A DNA stretch of 41,196 nucleotides from an uncultured Synergistaceae bacterium (GCA_902489135.1 CABTYW010000010.1:1-41196); one strand, 5' to 3'. Shown: positions 1 through 8,402, counted from the first letter of the stretch. Translations and numbers: made by a program. The notes: generated by a model not told the origin, from the sequence alone.

Positions 1-696
1 GTAGGACTCGAAAAGGTCGGCGCCCATGCCGGCAATGTCGCCCACGGTGTCGCCCACGTTGTCGGCGATGGTAGCGGGGTTGCGGGGATCGTCCTCGGGA
101 ATTCCGGCTTCCACCTTGCCCACCAAGTCGGCGCCCACGTCGGCCGCCTTGGTGTAAATTCCGCCGCCCACGCGGGCGAACAGAGCAATGGATGACGCGC
201 CGAGGCCGAAGCTGGTGATGACGTTGGCGTCACGGAAAATCATGTAGGAAATGACGATGCCGATGAGGCCCACGCCCACCACCGTCATGCCCATGACGGA
301 GCCGCCGCGGAAGGCCACGCCCAGGGCGTCGTTCATGCCGCGAGTGGCCATGTAAGTCGTGCGGCCGTTGGAGCGGGTCGCCACGATCATGCCGAAATAG
401 CCCGTCAGGGCGCTGCAGACCGCGCCGAAGACGAAGCACAGGCCCGAAGAGACGCTCAGGAACGCACAGAGCAACAGTCCCACGACGACCACAAAGGGGG
501 CAAGCCATTTGTATTCGCTGTTGAGAAACGCCATGGCTCCCTGATGGATAATCTCGGAAAGATCGGCAACCTTCTTGTGATCATCGTCGATCTCAACGCC
601 CATGACATGATTGTAGTTCATGTAGGCGAACCCCAGCGCGCAGACGCCAAGAGCAAGGACGATCAGCAGCAGTACCCAGAACAGAAACGTTACCAT
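1..696 (-). CDS. hppA: Membrane-bound ion-translocating pyrophosphatase, N-terminal 232 codons (cut by window edge)
   Basis: This integral membrane enzyme couples hydrolysis of pyrophosphate to H+ or Na+ export. The frame is open from the window edge to an ATG at 696, with AAGGAGG at 706-712 (9-nt spacing). The translation has several hydrophobic segments (about residues 4-26, 57-105 and 130-160). It then shows the family signature GGGIYTKAADVGADLVGKVE, the acidic IPEDDPRNP loop, and DNVGDTVGDIAGMGADLFESY split around the substrate/Mg2+ site. About two thirds of the protein lies outside the window, including the Lys/Ala position that separates K+-independent from K+-dependent enzymes, so ion and K+ class cannot be told. 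It is monocistronic as far as seen, with its own promoter at 769-797. Confidence 0.95.
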   Translation of the reverse strand, partial: MVTFLFWVLLLIVLALGVCALGFAYMNYNHVMGVEIDDDHKKVADLSEIIHQGAMAFLNSEYKWLAPFVVVVGLLLCAFLSVSSGLCFVFGAVCSALTGYFGMIVATRSNGRTTYMATRGMNDALGVAFRGGSVMGMTVVGVGLIGIVISYMIFRDANVITSFGLGASSIALFARVGGGIYTKAADVGADLVGKVEAGIPEDDPRNPATIADNVGDTVGDIAGMGADLFESY

Positions 697-768
697 TACT
701 CAAAACCTCCTTCAAAAAATAAAAACACTCTTTTGTGATGCGGTGTTACTTTCACTGAAAGCTTTACC

Positions 769-797
769 ATTATATTAGCGAAGCAATGGAAATACAA
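769..797 (-). promoter_or_regulatory. Sigma70-type promoter of the pyrophosphatase gene
   Basis: Read on the minus strand: TTGTAT (797-792), 17-nt spacer, TATAAT (774-769). The predicted transcript starts near 762 and has a leader of about 65 nt before the ATG at 696. The exact -10 hexamer and ideal spacing make this one of the clearest promoters in the window. Confidence 0.75.
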
Positions 798-835
798 GCG
801 AAAAGAAGCAAAAAGGCCTGGTGCGTTTTTTCTTT

Positions 836-870
836 CCGGCGCACGGGGATTCTGCCCCATGGGACGCCGG
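836..870 (-). terminator. Hairpin downstream of the M24 peptidase gene
   Basis: Outer arms CCGGCG (836-841) and CGCCGG (865-870) enclose an inner GGGG/CCCC pair (845-848 with 855-858). It lies 85 nt past the stop of the minus-strand peptidase. No T-run follows on either strand, so it is a 3'-end hairpin rather than a textbook intrinsic terminator. Confidence 0.4.
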
Positions 871-954
871 AAAAACCTTCACCGTGAAGCTTCGTCGGCC
901 GATTTTTCGTACCCCGAAAAAGACCGTCCCCGGAAACGGAAGTGAAACTGCCCT

Positions 955-2034
955 CTAGTTTCCGATAATTTCCAGTTCCTTGGGCACCCTGTTGAGAATT
1001 TTGACACCGTCCTCGGTGATGAGGCAAAGATCTTCGATGCGCACTCCCGTCTGCCCGGGAATGTAAATGCCGGGCTCGCAGGAGAAAATATTGCCGGGCT
1101 TCACGCGCTCGGTGTTGCAGGCGCCGACGTCGCCCCACTCGTGTCCCTGCTGACCGATGGAATGGCCGAGGCGATGGGTAAAGTTGGGGCCCCAGCCCGC
1201 CTCTTCGATGACACGACGCGCCGCGGCGTCCAGATCGCAAAACCGCACGCCGGGCTTCATGGCCGCCTCGGCCGTCAGATTGGCCTTGAGCGTAGTTTCA
1301 TAGATCTTGCGGTCTCTGTCGGAAACGGACTTGTAGTAGTAGGTCCGCGTCATGTCGGAGCAGTAGCCGTCCTTGATACAGCCGATGTCGAAAAGCACGC
1401 ACTGCCCCTCCTTCAGCACGGTGTCGTCGGGGCTGTGATGCGGGTCGGCGGCGTTGGCGCCGAAACTGACAATGGACGGGAAGGACAGCCCGTCGGCGCC
1501 CAGTTCGCGGTAAATCTGCGAAAGTTTATCGGCCAGCTCGCGTTCGGTGACGCCGCCGCGAACTTCCTTTTTGATGCGCCGCATAGCCTCGTCGTTGAGT
1601 TCCGAGGCGCGTTCCATCAGAAGAATTTCATGGGCGTCCTTCTGCGCGCGCACGTGATCCACGCAGGGAGAGGCGTTGACGTATCCCGATGCGGCGCCCC
1701 GCTCCTGAAGTTCCAGAAGGAACTCCGCCACCAGGCGCTTGTCAATTCCCAGCGGTTCGCGAGGGTTGAGAAAGGGAATCACCTTCAGGGCCCCCCGTTC
1801 CATGTCGTCGTAAAACACAATGCTTTCAGCGTCCACGCCGGGAGCTTGAAACAGTCTGTTCAAAAACAGCAGAGGTTTCTGTCCCCGTCGCAGCAGCAAA
1901 CCGAGAAAGCGCTCTCCCGGCGCAAAGCGGTCGCCGGTAATGTAGGTCAGTGAATAGGGATCGCTGAGCAGCGCCTGATTCAGTGAATTTTTCTTCAGTT
2001 CTTCCATGATTTTGTCAATTCGCAGCTGATTCAT
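955..2034 (-). CDS. M24 family metallopeptidase (Xaa-Pro aminopeptidase-like)
   Basis: Cytosolic dinuclear-metal exopeptidase of the pita-bread fold, probably releasing N-terminal residues ahead of proline. The 359-aa protein has a creatinase-like N-terminal domain (about 1-130) and an M24 catalytic domain. All five expected metal ligands are visible: D216 (LFDIG), D227 (CSDMTRT), H291 (GHSIG), E320 (CEPGIY) and E334 (VRIED). The start at 2034 is chosen over an in-frame upstream start at 2085 because GGGAGG (2045-2050) sits 10 nt before it and conservation-like sequence begins there. It is a stand-alone gene behind the bioY terminator. No signal peptide is seen. The exact substrate (PepP-, PepQ- or YpdF-like) cannot be assigned. 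Confidence 0.92.
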   Translation of the reverse strand: MNQLRIDKIMEELKKNSLNQALLSDPYSLTYITGDRFAPGERFLGLLLRRGQKPLLFLNRLFQAPGVDAESIVFYDDMERGALKVIPFLNPREPLGIDKRLVAEFLLELQERGAASGYVNASPCVDHVRAQKDAHEILLMERASELNDEAMRRIKKEVRGGVTERELADKLSQIYRELGADGLSFPSIVSFGANAADPHHSPDDTVLKEGQCVLFDIGCIKDGYCSDMTRTYYYKSVSDRDRKIYETTLKANLTAEAAMKPGVRFCDLDAAARRVIEEAGWGPNFTHRLGHSIGQQGHEWGDVGACNTERVKPGNIFSCEPGIYIPGQTGVRIEDLCLITEDGVKILNRVPKELEIIGN

Positions 2035-2154
2035 TTCACTTCGACCTCCCGATCGTCTGTGGTGTTCCGCCGCTCCAATGGTCATGGAAAAGTCCGTGAT
2101 GCGGCTGTTCCATGACCCACGGCGGCAATTGGTTCTTCAGCTCATTGTATCACG

Positions 2155-2185
2155 AAAAAAGGAAAGGCCGCCTCGCGGCGACCTT
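2155..2185 (-). terminator. Intrinsic terminator of bioY
   Basis: On the minus strand, arms AAGGTCGCC and GGCGGCCTT around a GCGA loop (2164-2185) are followed by TCCTTTTTT (down to about 2155). It lies 40 nt after the bioY stop, so bioY is transcribed alone. Confidence 0.75.
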
Positions 2186-2224
2186 AAAAATACAATCCCA
2201 ACAGAAAATCTGCGCACCCGGCCT

Positions 2225-2758
2225 TTATCGGGCGTCGAAGTTCAACCTTTTCCTGATGATTTTTCCCAGGAACAGAGCCATCAGCACCTTTACGGTATCG
2301 ACGAGGACAAAGGGATACACCGCGACTTTCAGCGCCTTTCCCCAGGAAAGCCCCGCGGAAAAGGTCAGCCACGCCGTGCCCAGAACGTAAAGCACCGCAA
2401 GCCCCGCAGCCATGCCCGCGAAGTGGATCACGGCACGGTCGCGGAACCGGGAAACGAACCAACCGCCGATCAGCGCCAGCGGCAGAAAGCCCGCCAGGAA
2501 TCCCCCCGTTGGCCCCAAAAGCGTCGCCGGGCCGCCGGAAAAACCGGCAAAGACGGGCAACCCGGCAAATCCCATGAGAAGATAGAGCAACACCGCCAGA
2601 GTTCCCCGCTTTTGCCCCAGCACCGCAACCGACAGGCAGACGGTGAGCACCTGCAGCGAAAAAGGAACGGGCCCCACGGGAATCATCACGGGGCCCAGAA
2701 GGCACATCAAAGCCGTCATCATCGCCACTGACGTCATACTCTTTACATTCACGGCCAT
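2225..2758 (-). CDS. bioY: Biotin transporter BioY (ECF S component)
   Basis: Membrane protein that captures biotin, alone or with a shared ECF energising module. The 177-aa product is almost entirely hydrophobic, with about six transmembrane segments. It carries the family patterns GPVPFSLQVLTVCLSV in the first third and LLYLLMGFAGLPVFAGFSGG followed by GPTGGFLAGF in the middle. The start at 2758 is set by GGAGGG (2767-2772) 8 nt upstream; the longer reading from 2815 would run back across the promoter. No biotin synthesis genes are adjacent. The promoter carries a BirA-type operator, so repression by biotin-loaded BirA is expected. Confidence 0.93.
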   Translation of the reverse strand: MAVNVKSMTSVAMMTALMCLLGPVMIPVGPVPFSLQVLTVCLSVAVLGQKRGTLAVLLYLLMGFAGLPVFAGFSGGPATLLGPTGGFLAGFLPLALIGGWFVSRFRDRAVIHFAGMAAGLAVLYVLGTAWLTFSAGLSWGKALKVAVYPFVLVDTVKVLMALFLGKIIRKRLNFDAR

Positions 2759-2794
2759 CAACAGATCCCTCCATAAAAAAACTTCGGTGCCGCG

Positions 2795-2823
2795 AGTATA
2801 ATCCCCTCCCGCCATATTGTCAA
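2795..2823 (-). promoter_or_regulatory. bioY promoter
   Basis: Minus strand: TTGACA (2823-2818), 17-nt spacer, TATACT (2800-2795). The -35 is a perfect consensus and lies inside the right half-site of the BirA-type operator, so operator occupancy would block RNA polymerase. Confidence 0.75.
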
Positions 2824-2850
2824 CGTTTATTATAAATACACTGTGACAAT
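2816..2850 (-). promoter_or_regulatory. BirA-type biotin operator upstream of bioY
   Basis: Minus-strand reading: half-site TTGTCACAG, 15-nt spacer, half-site CGTTGACAA. The two outer ATTGTCA/TGACAAT arms are perfectly inverted. Arm sequence (TTGT...ACAA) and spacing match known BirA sites, and the neighbouring gene is the biotin transporter. This implies a BirA with an N-terminal DNA-binding domain elsewhere in the genome. Confidence 0.75.
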
Positions 2851-3063
2851 CTACGCATTTTCAGCAGACCTCCGCCAACGGACGTGCCGCACCATGAACG
2901 GCACACCCATACCGTCGCGCAGTCTCCGTCTCCGTTTTTTCCCAATCGGCCCGTCGTCGAAAAGCCGCCGCATGGTCGTCGCTGCCGGCAACGCTTTCTG
3001 AGCGGTTTTGACGGCGGGACCGGGAAAAGGCGGAAAACCCTTTGGCGTCAAGGGGCTTTTCCC
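2851..3063. other. Intergenic stretch between the divergent bioY and alaX-like genes
   Basis: Overlapping open frames exist on both strands but have no ribosome site and no recognisable protein sequence. The only structure seen is a nested inverted repeat at 3022-3063: GGGAAAAG with CTTTTCCC, and inside it CCCTT with AAGGG. It sits immediately before the putative -35 of the alaX-like gene. Confidence 0.4.
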
Positions 3064-3092
3064 TTGTGGAGCGCGCCGGGAAGTGGCATAAT
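3064..3092 (+). promoter_or_regulatory. Putative promoter of the alaX-like gene
   Basis: TTGTGG (3064-3069), 17-nt spacer, CATAAT (3087-3092), about 65 nt before the start codon. Spacing is ideal; each hexamer departs from consensus at one or two positions. Confidence 0.5.
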
Positions 3093-3158
3093 TGATAAAA
3101 ATGCGCCTGTTTTCAATTTTTTTTCATCGGATTTTTTGCGCACAGGAGGCCGCACTTT

Positions 3159-4349
3159 ATGGACGACATGAACGAACTGTACTACCAAAACCCATATCTG
3201 AAAGAGTTTGACGCCTGCGTCACCGGCTGCGCGCCCAGCGAAAAGGGCTATGAGATCACGCTGAACCGCACGGCCTTTTATCCCGAAGGCGGCGGACAGC
3301 TTGGGGACTCGGGAACGATCGGCATGGTTGCCGTAACGGACACGCGCCGACGTGACGGCGTTATCGTTCACTGTACCGACGCGCCCCTTCCTGCAGGAAC
3401 GGAAGTCCGCTGCAAAATCGACTGGCAAAAGCGCTTCGATCATATGCAGGGGCACTCGGGCGAGCACATGGTCTCGGGACTGGTTCGCCGTCATTACGGC
3501 CTGGACAACGTGGGGTTTCACATGTCGCCCGACGGCGTCACCGTGGATTTCAACGGAGTTCTCACCGACAGCCAGCTGGAGGCGCTGGAGCAGGAGGTCA
3601 ATGACTTCATTTACGCCGACCTCCCCGTGAGCGTCGCCTTTCCTTCGTCTGAAGAGCTGAAGTCCATGGATTACCGCAGCAAAAAGGAGCTGAGCGGCAA
3701 AGTCCGCATTGTCACCTTCCCCGGCGCCGATGTCTGCGCCTGCTGCGGCACTCACGTGGCCCGCACCGGCGAAGTGGGACTGATAAAATTCATCTCCATG
3801 TCACGCTACAAAAGCGGCGTGCGCATCGAAATGCTTTGCGGACGTCTGGCTCTGCGGGACTATGCCGTCAAGAACAAACAGCAGCAGGAACTGAGCCGCC
3901 GTTTTTCCGTCAAGCCCTATGAGCTGCCCGAGGCCGTGCGGCAGATCGTGGCCGAAAAAGAGGCCGCCGAGGCCCGAATGAGCGAGACGGCGCGAAAGTA
4001 TTTTGCGCTGAAAGCCGCGCAGTTTCCGAACTCCGACGGTCTGGTCACGGTTTTCGAGGAGGACTTTCGCCTCGCCGAGGTGCGGAAATTCTGCGACGGA
4101 CTGGTGACCTCGGGCAAAGCGCAAATCGCCGGCGTCTTCGTTCCGGCCGAAAACAACGGCAAAAAGGGCTGGAGCTACGTGCTGTGCAGCCGCAACGTCA
4201 ACATGCGCGAGGCCGTCAAGACGCTGAACCGCAACCTCAACGGCCGCGGCGGAGGCGATGCCACGCTGGTGCAGGGGACGTTTTTCGCTCCCCAAGAGGA
4301 CATCGAAAAAACGCTGCAGGAGCTGCTCGGCTCAAAGCGCGCAGAATGA
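3159..4349 (+). CDS. AlaX-type alanyl-tRNA editing protein with DHHA1-like C-terminal domain
   Basis: Free-standing trans-editing factor that hydrolyses mischarged Ser- or Gly-tRNA(Ala), related to the editing half of AlaRS. The 396-aa protein opens with NRTAFYPEGGGQLGD, typical of the AlaRS second additional domain. It has the zinc ligands HSGEH (H99, H103) and CCGTH (C195, H199). Residues from about 240 on match a coiled region plus DHHA1 domain, as in long AlaX (AlaX-L) proteins; NLNGRGGGDATLVQGTF near the C terminus fits DHHA1. The start at 3159 has AGGAGG at 3144-3149. The stop codon overlaps the left arm of a 19-bp hairpin. Confidence 0.9.
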   Translation: MDDMNELYYQNPYLKEFDACVTGCAPSEKGYEITLNRTAFYPEGGGQLGDSGTIGMVAVTDTRRRDGVIVHCTDAPLPAGTEVRCKIDWQKRFDHMQGHSGEHMVSGLVRRHYGLDNVGFHMSPDGVTVDFNGVLTDSQLEALEQEVNDFIYADLPVSVAFPSSEELKSMDYRSKKELSGKVRIVTFPGADVCACCGTHVARTGEVGLIKFISMSRYKSGVRIEMLCGRLALRDYAVKNKQQQELSRRFSVKPYELPEAVRQIVAEKEAAEARMSETARKYFALKAAQFPNSDGLVTVFEEDFRLAEVRKFCDGLVTSGKAQIAGVFVPAENNGKKGWSYVLCSRNVNMREAVKTLNRNLNGRGGGDATLVQGTFFAPQEDIEKTLQELLGSKRAE

Positions 4350-4392
4350 CAACGGAGGAAGCGGCAGAGTGTTTGCCGCTTCCTCCGTTGTC
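4348..4392. terminator. Perfect 19-bp inverted repeat between convergent genes
   Basis: Left arm 4348-4366, 7-nt loop 4367-4373, right arm 4374-4392, with no mismatch. The left arm begins inside the stop codon of the alaX-like gene, and the repeat lies 60 nt from the end of the convergent HAD gene. No T-run follows on either side. Its position suggests a bidirectional transcript end or RNA-stabilising stem. Confidence 0.6.
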
Positions 4393-4452
4393 GCTTCTCC
4401 CAAAGCTCGTCCTGCAGGGGAATGGATTTTTTTGCGCCTTGAAGAGGCCCTC

Positions 4453-5199
4453 TCAGCGCGAAGCCGGGGAAGAGCCTTCCCCCGTCTCCCGACGAAGCAG
4501 GTCGAGAAGCTGAGGGTAATCTTCCGCGTTCCAGTCGGCCAAATTTTCGATTTTTTCGCGTTCGCCGTCGGAATAACGATCGTAGACGGCGACGCACTGG
4601 ATGCCGGCGTTGCGTGCCGACTCCACGCCGATCAGAGAGTCCTCGAAGATGAGGCAGTCACTTTCCGTGACGTTCAAAATTTTCATCACCTTGGCGTACA
4701 CCTGGGGATGGGGCTTCATGCACGTCACGTCCTCTCTGGTGAAGATGGGGTGAAAGAATTCGTCCAGCGGCGCCTTGCCCAGAAGATTTTTATTGAGCGT
4801 GCGATAGATGTCCACTGTACGGCGGCGCGTGGTGGTGGCAATGCTCAGCAGGAAGCCGCGGCTTTTCAGTTCCCTGAGGAAAAGTGGGGCGCCGGGCTTG
4901 TAGTCCACCACGTTCACGAGAAAATCCCCCGCGATGCGGTACCGCAGGTCGTGCACTTCGTCGGCGGTCAGCGATGTGCCGTACTTCCGCTTCAAAAAGG
5001 CGCAGTACTGCCCGTAGGGATTGCTGTCGGCGGCGTAGCGGCGCAGCACGTCGTCCCTCTGGTGCTGAAGGGCATCGCCGTCCTGCTCTCCGCTGCCCAA
5101 ACGGCGCACCAGCTCCCGGTCAACGTCGTTCCATACGCCTACCGAGTCGATGAGCGTGCCGTCCAAGTCGAAAATGATGGCTTTTTTTCCGGAAAACAT
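4453..5199 (-). CDS. HAD-superfamily phosphatase (beta-phosphoglucomutase/GPH-like, subfamily IA)
   Basis: Soluble Mg2+-dependent phosphatase acting through a phospho-aspartate. In the 247-aa product, motif I is FDLDGTLID at residues 9-17 with both catalytic aspartates. Motif II is the SIATTT stretch near 120. Motif III is the lysine in CMKPHPQVY, and motif IV is FEDSLIGVESARNAG. An alpha-helical cap lies between motifs I and II. The start at 5199 follows a GGGAGA element (5206-5212); the longer frame from 5256 has none. It lies downstream of the efflux operon, separated by a hairpin. Substrate is not predictable from sequence. Confidence 0.88.
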   Translation of the reverse strand: MFSGKKAIIFDLDGTLIDSVGVWNDVDRELVRRLGSGEQDGDALQHQRDDVLRRYAADSNPYGQYCAFLKRKYGTSLTADEVHDLRYRIAGDFLVNVVDYKPGAPLFLRELKSRGFLLSIATTTRRRTVDIYRTLNKNLLGKAPLDEFFHPIFTREDVTCMKPHPQVYAKVMKILNVTESDCLIFEDSLIGVESARNAGIQCVAVYDRYSDGEREKIENLADWNAEDYPQLLDLLRRETGEGSSPASR

Positions 5200-5254
5200 G
5201 AAAAATCTCCCTGTCCAATAAAGCGGCACATGCCCTTGCGGCAGGCGCCCCCCC

Positions 5255-5284
5255 AAAGGCCTCCGGCATTCCCGGGAGGCCTTT
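5255..5284 (-). terminator. Hairpin at the end of the efflux operon
   Basis: Ten-bp arms AAAGGCCTCC (5255-5264) and GGAGGCCTTT (5275-5284) overlap the stop codon of the permease gene at 5283-5285. The T residues are within the arm and no T-run follows, so termination would be partial at best. Confidence 0.45.
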
Positions 5285-6506
5285 ATTCGTATTTCAGCGC
5301 GTCAATGGGATTGAGCCGCGAAGCCTTGGCCGCAGGGTAATAGCCGAAGCCCACGCCGATGGCCGCGGAAAATGAAAACGCCAAAGCCACGGCGCCCCAC
5401 GTAAAAACCGGCGGCGCCTGAGTGAAAGACGCCAGGGCAAAGCCCGCGCCCACGCCGAGAGCGATGCCCAATACGCCGCCCACCAGAGACAGCGTCAGTG
5501 ATTCCATAAGAAACTGAAACTTAACGGCGCCGCTGGTGGCGCCCACGGCCATGCGGATGCCGATCTCGCGGGTGCGCTCCGTCACCGACACCAGCATGAT
5601 GTTCATAATCCCGATGCCGCCCACCACCAGAGAGATGACGGCAATGGAGGCCAGCAGCATGGACGTAACCTGAGTGGTGCGGCGCCGCGCTTCGAGCATC
5701 TGCGACAAACTGCGCACCGCAAAATCGTCGCTCCCGCCGGCGCGGATTTTGTGGCGCTCGCGCATGAGCTGCGTGATCTCGCTGATGATGTAGTCCAGGG
5801 ATTCCATGGAAACGCCCTTCACCTGAATAAAGCCTACGCGCCCGGGCGTTCCGTACCATCGAATGAGTCGGCTCTGCGCGGTTTTCAGCGGCACCAGAAT
5901 GAGGTCGTCCTGATCCATGAAGCCGCCGGCGGATTGTCCCTTGGGAGCGAAAACGCCCACGACGACAAAGGGGACTTTTGAAATTCTCAGCGTTTTGCCC
6001 AGCGGATTTTCGTTCGGAAAGAGTTTTTCCGCCACCGTAGCCCCCAGCACCGCCGTCTTGGTGCCGGCGCGCCCGTCGGATTGGGTCAAATTGCGTCCCC
6101 ATGCTATTTCATACCCCTGCACGTCGGCAAAGGACGCGGTGCTGCCGTAAGCGGCCGTCACCCAGTTGGCATTGCCGCAGACGGCCTGCACCGAGATGCT
6201 CACCACGGGCGCCACGGCTTCCACGCCCGAAACGTTGCGGACAATGGCTTCGGCGTCGTCGGCCGTGAGATATTTGGCCGCGTCTCCCGTGCCCTGCGCG
6301 CTGCGCCGGCGCACCACCGTCACTGAATTTGTACCGAAAGACGAAATCTGCCCGTCGATGACTTTGTTGGCGCCCTCGCCTACGGCAAAGGCCGCAATGA
6401 CGGCGCCCACGCCGATAATAATTCCCAGCGCGGTGAGGAAGGAGCGGGTTTTGTTGCGCCACAGAGCGCGCAGAGCCGTACGAAAAATCTCCACAAAGGA
6501 AATCAT
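5283..6506 (-). CDS. MacB-type ABC transporter permease (FtsX fold)
   Basis: Inner-membrane permease of a tripartite efflux pump; it works as a mechanotransmitter with its ATPase and the MacA-like adaptor. The 407-aa protein has TM1 near 20-42 after an amphipathic FRTALRALWRNK helix. A MacB_PCD periplasmic domain follows (about 45-245). The last third holds three transmembrane segments, including the family hallmark GGIGIMNIMLVSVTERTREIG. GGGGTG before the ATG at 6506 fits a ribosome site. The ATPase is a separate upstream gene 16 nt away, unlike fused E. coli MacB. Exported substrate is unknown. Confidence 0.92.
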   Translation of the reverse strand: MISFVEIFRTALRALWRNKTRSFLTALGIIIGVGAVIAAFAVGEGANKVIDGQISSFGTNSVTVVRRRSAQGTGDAAKYLTADDAEAIVRNVSGVEAVAPVVSISVQAVCGNANWVTAAYGSTASFADVQGYEIAWGRNLTQSDGRAGTKTAVLGATVAEKLFPNENPLGKTLRISKVPFVVVGVFAPKGQSAGGFMDQDDLILVPLKTAQSRLIRWYGTPGRVGFIQVKGVSMESLDYIISEITQLMRERHKIRAGGSDDFAVRSLSQMLEARRRTTQVTSMLLASIAVISLVVGGIGIMNIMLVSVTERTREIGIRMAVGATSGAVKFQFLMESLTLSLVGGVLGIALGVGAGFALASFTQAPPVFTWGAVALAFSFSAAIGVGFGYYPAAKASRLNPIDALKYE

Positions 6507-6522
6507 GAACGTTCACCCCGTT

Positions 6523-7227
6523 TTAAGCGCGCTGAGGTCGGTTGAGGCGGTCTTCGAAGATCATGCCGTCGCGGAACAGAAGCCGGCGCGTCGCGTAGGC
6601 CGCCACGTCGGCATCGTGGGTGACCAGAATAATGGTGATGCCCTCTTCACCGTTGAGATGCCGGAACAGGCGCATGATCTCGCCGCCGGTTTGAGAATCG
6701 AGGTTGCCCGTCGGTTCGTCGGCCATCAGGATGGGAGCGCGGTTGACGATGCCGCGGGCGATGGCGACGCGCTGCTGCTGTCCGCCGGAAAGCCGGCTCG
6801 GCTCGTGATACAGCCTCTCGCCCAGCCCCATGCGCACCAGAGCTTCCTCGGCGCGCCTGCGGCGCTCTTCGGCACCGACGCCGGCGTAGAGCATGGGCAG
6901 CTCCACGTTCTCCACGGCGCTGGTGCGCTGCAGCAGGTTAAAACCCTGAAACACGAAGCCGATGGTGCTGTTGCGAATTGCCGCAAGTTCGTCGCGATCC
7001 AGTTCGGACACGTCGCGCCCGTCGAGAAAATATTGGCCCGACGTGGGCGTATCAAGACAGCCGAGGATGTTCATGGTGGTGGACTTGCCGGAACCCGAAG
7101 GGCCCATCATGGCGACGAATTCGCCCCGTTCCACCGTCAGGTCAATGCCGTGCAGAATTTCAACCTCTTCGGCGCCCAGCCGGAAGCTTTTTTTGACGTT
7201 TCTCAGCTCCACGAGAGCCATGGACAT
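6523..7227 (-). CDS. MacB/LolD-type ABC transporter ATP-binding protein
   Basis: Powers the adjacent FtsX-fold permease. Walker A is GPSGSGKST (about 43-51), the Q-loop is VFQGFNLL, the signature is LSGGQQQRVAIARGI, Walker B is PILMADEPTGNLDS, and the H-loop is ILVTHD. The DEPTGNLDS sequence and overall length (234 aa) are typical of the MacB/LolD/FtsE group. The chosen ATG at 7227 overlaps the upstream TGA by one base (TGATG), implying translational coupling. A GTG one codon earlier is the only alternative nearby. Confidence 0.93.
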   Translation of the reverse strand: MSMALVELRNVKKSFRLGAEEVEILHGIDLTVERGEFVAMMGPSGSGKSTTMNILGCLDTPTSGQYFLDGRDVSELDRDELAAIRNSTIGFVFQGFNLLQRTSAVENVELPMLYAGVGAEERRRRAEEALVRMGLGERLYHEPSRLSGGQQQRVAIARGIVNRAPILMADEPTGNLDSQTGGEIMRLFRHLNGEEGITIILVTHDADVAAYATRRLLFRDGMIFEDRLNRPQRA

Positions 7228-8402
7228 CACTTCTTTTCCGTTTTCAAATTGTACCCCACCAACACCGTCATGCCCTCTTGGACGCCCGAAAGGATCTCGG
7301 TATTCTGACCGTCGGTAATTCCCTTCTCGACCTCAATTTTAACGGGAACGCCTTTCTGCAGAGTATAGACGGCGGGCGCCTCGGCGGCAACCTGAGATCG
7401 GCGTGAATAGGATCGCGCTCCGATCCCGTCGTTCTCCACGGGACGGAAGCGCAGCGCCGCGTTGGGCACGAACAGGATGTCGCGCTTCTCACTGACCACA
7501 AGGTCCACGTTAGCCGTCATGCCGGGCATGAGCTTCTCGTCGTCGTTGGACACGCGCACGATCACCGTATAGCTCACCACGTTGTCGCTGCTGTCGGGCG
7601 ACAGTCTCACCTGAGTCACAAGGCCCTCAAAGATCCTGTCGGGGTAGGCGTCGACGGTAAATTCAGTCTTCTGCCCCACGGTGACGCTGCCCACGTCGGC
7701 CTCGTCAACGCTGACTTTCAGCTGCATCAGTTTCAGATCGCGGGCAATTTCCGCGATGCTGGGCGTCTGGTAACTGGCGGCCACTGTCTGGCCTTTTTCC
7801 ACGTTTTTGCTGACGATGACGCCGTCAACGGGCGAAAAGATCTTCGTGTAGCTCAAATTGACTTCGGCTTTCCGCAGAGCGGCACGGCGCTGCGCCAAGG
7901 CCGCACCGGCTGATTGAACGGCGGCGTCGGCCGCCGCCTTCGCCTCAACGGCGGCATCAAAATCGCTGTGGGCGACAAGGTCTTTGTGAATGAGCTCGCG
8001 GGTGCGCTTCAAATCGCGCCCGGCCCTCAGAAGGGCCGCATTTGCGCGCGACACTTCGGCCTGCGCCGCGGCCACGTTGGCCTGCGCCATGTCCACCTCG
8101 GCCTGCTGCATCCGACTGTCCATGACGGCGATGAGCTGTCCCTGTTCGACTTTGTCGTTGTAGTCGACGTAAATGTCGCTGATGGTGCCGGAAATCTGTG
8201 TTCCCACGTCAACGGTCTCCTGAGCCGACAGAGACCCCGTCGCGTGGATCACGCTGCGCAGCGAGCCGCGAACCACGAGAGCCGTTCGAAAGCTCACGGC
8301 CGAAGGCGCATCGCGCCATCCGCAATAATAAAAGAAGGCGCCGCAAGTCGCCGACGCGACGGTCGCGAGAAACGCAATTTTTTTCAAAACTGTTTTTTTC
8401 AT
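7227..8402 (-). CDS. MacA-like periplasmic adaptor (HlyD/RND membrane-fusion protein)
   Basis: Bridges the inner-membrane permease to the TolC-like channel. The 391-aa protein has an N-terminal membrane anchor (about 8-27) and a first lipoyl half with GTISDIYVDYNDKVEQGQLIAVMD. An alanine-rich alpha-helical hairpin follows (about 95-195, e.g. AQANVAAAQAEVSRANAAL). The second lipoyl half contains FSPVDGVIVSKNVEKGQTV. Beta-barrel and membrane-proximal domains follow, with LMPGMTANVDL. The ATG at 8402 overlaps the upstream stop (ATGA). Confidence 0.93.
   Translation of the reverse strand: MKKTVLKKIAFLATVASATCGAFFYYCGWRDAPSAVSFRTALVVRGSLRSVIHATGSLSAQETVDVGTQISGTISDIYVDYNDKVEQGQLIAVMDSRMQQAEVDMAQANVAAAQAEVSRANAALLRAGRDLKRTRELIHKDLVAHSDFDAAVEAKAAADAAVQSAGAALAQRRAALRKAEVNLSYTKIFSPVDGVIVSKNVEKGQTVAASYQTPSIAEIARDLKLMQLKVSVDEADVGSVTVGQKTEFTVDAYPDRIFEGLVTQVRLSPDSSDNVVSYTVIVRVSNDDEKLMPGMTANVDLVVSEKRDILFVPNAALRFRPVENDGIGARSYSRRSQVAAEAPAVYTLQKGVPVKIEVEKGITDGQNTEILSGVQEGMTVLVGYNLKTEKK

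Noticed and set aside
2184..2774. Second minus-strand frame of 196 codons overlapping bioY
   Set aside because: Translation is Gly/Arg-rich without membrane segments; bioY in the other frame matches its family throughout.
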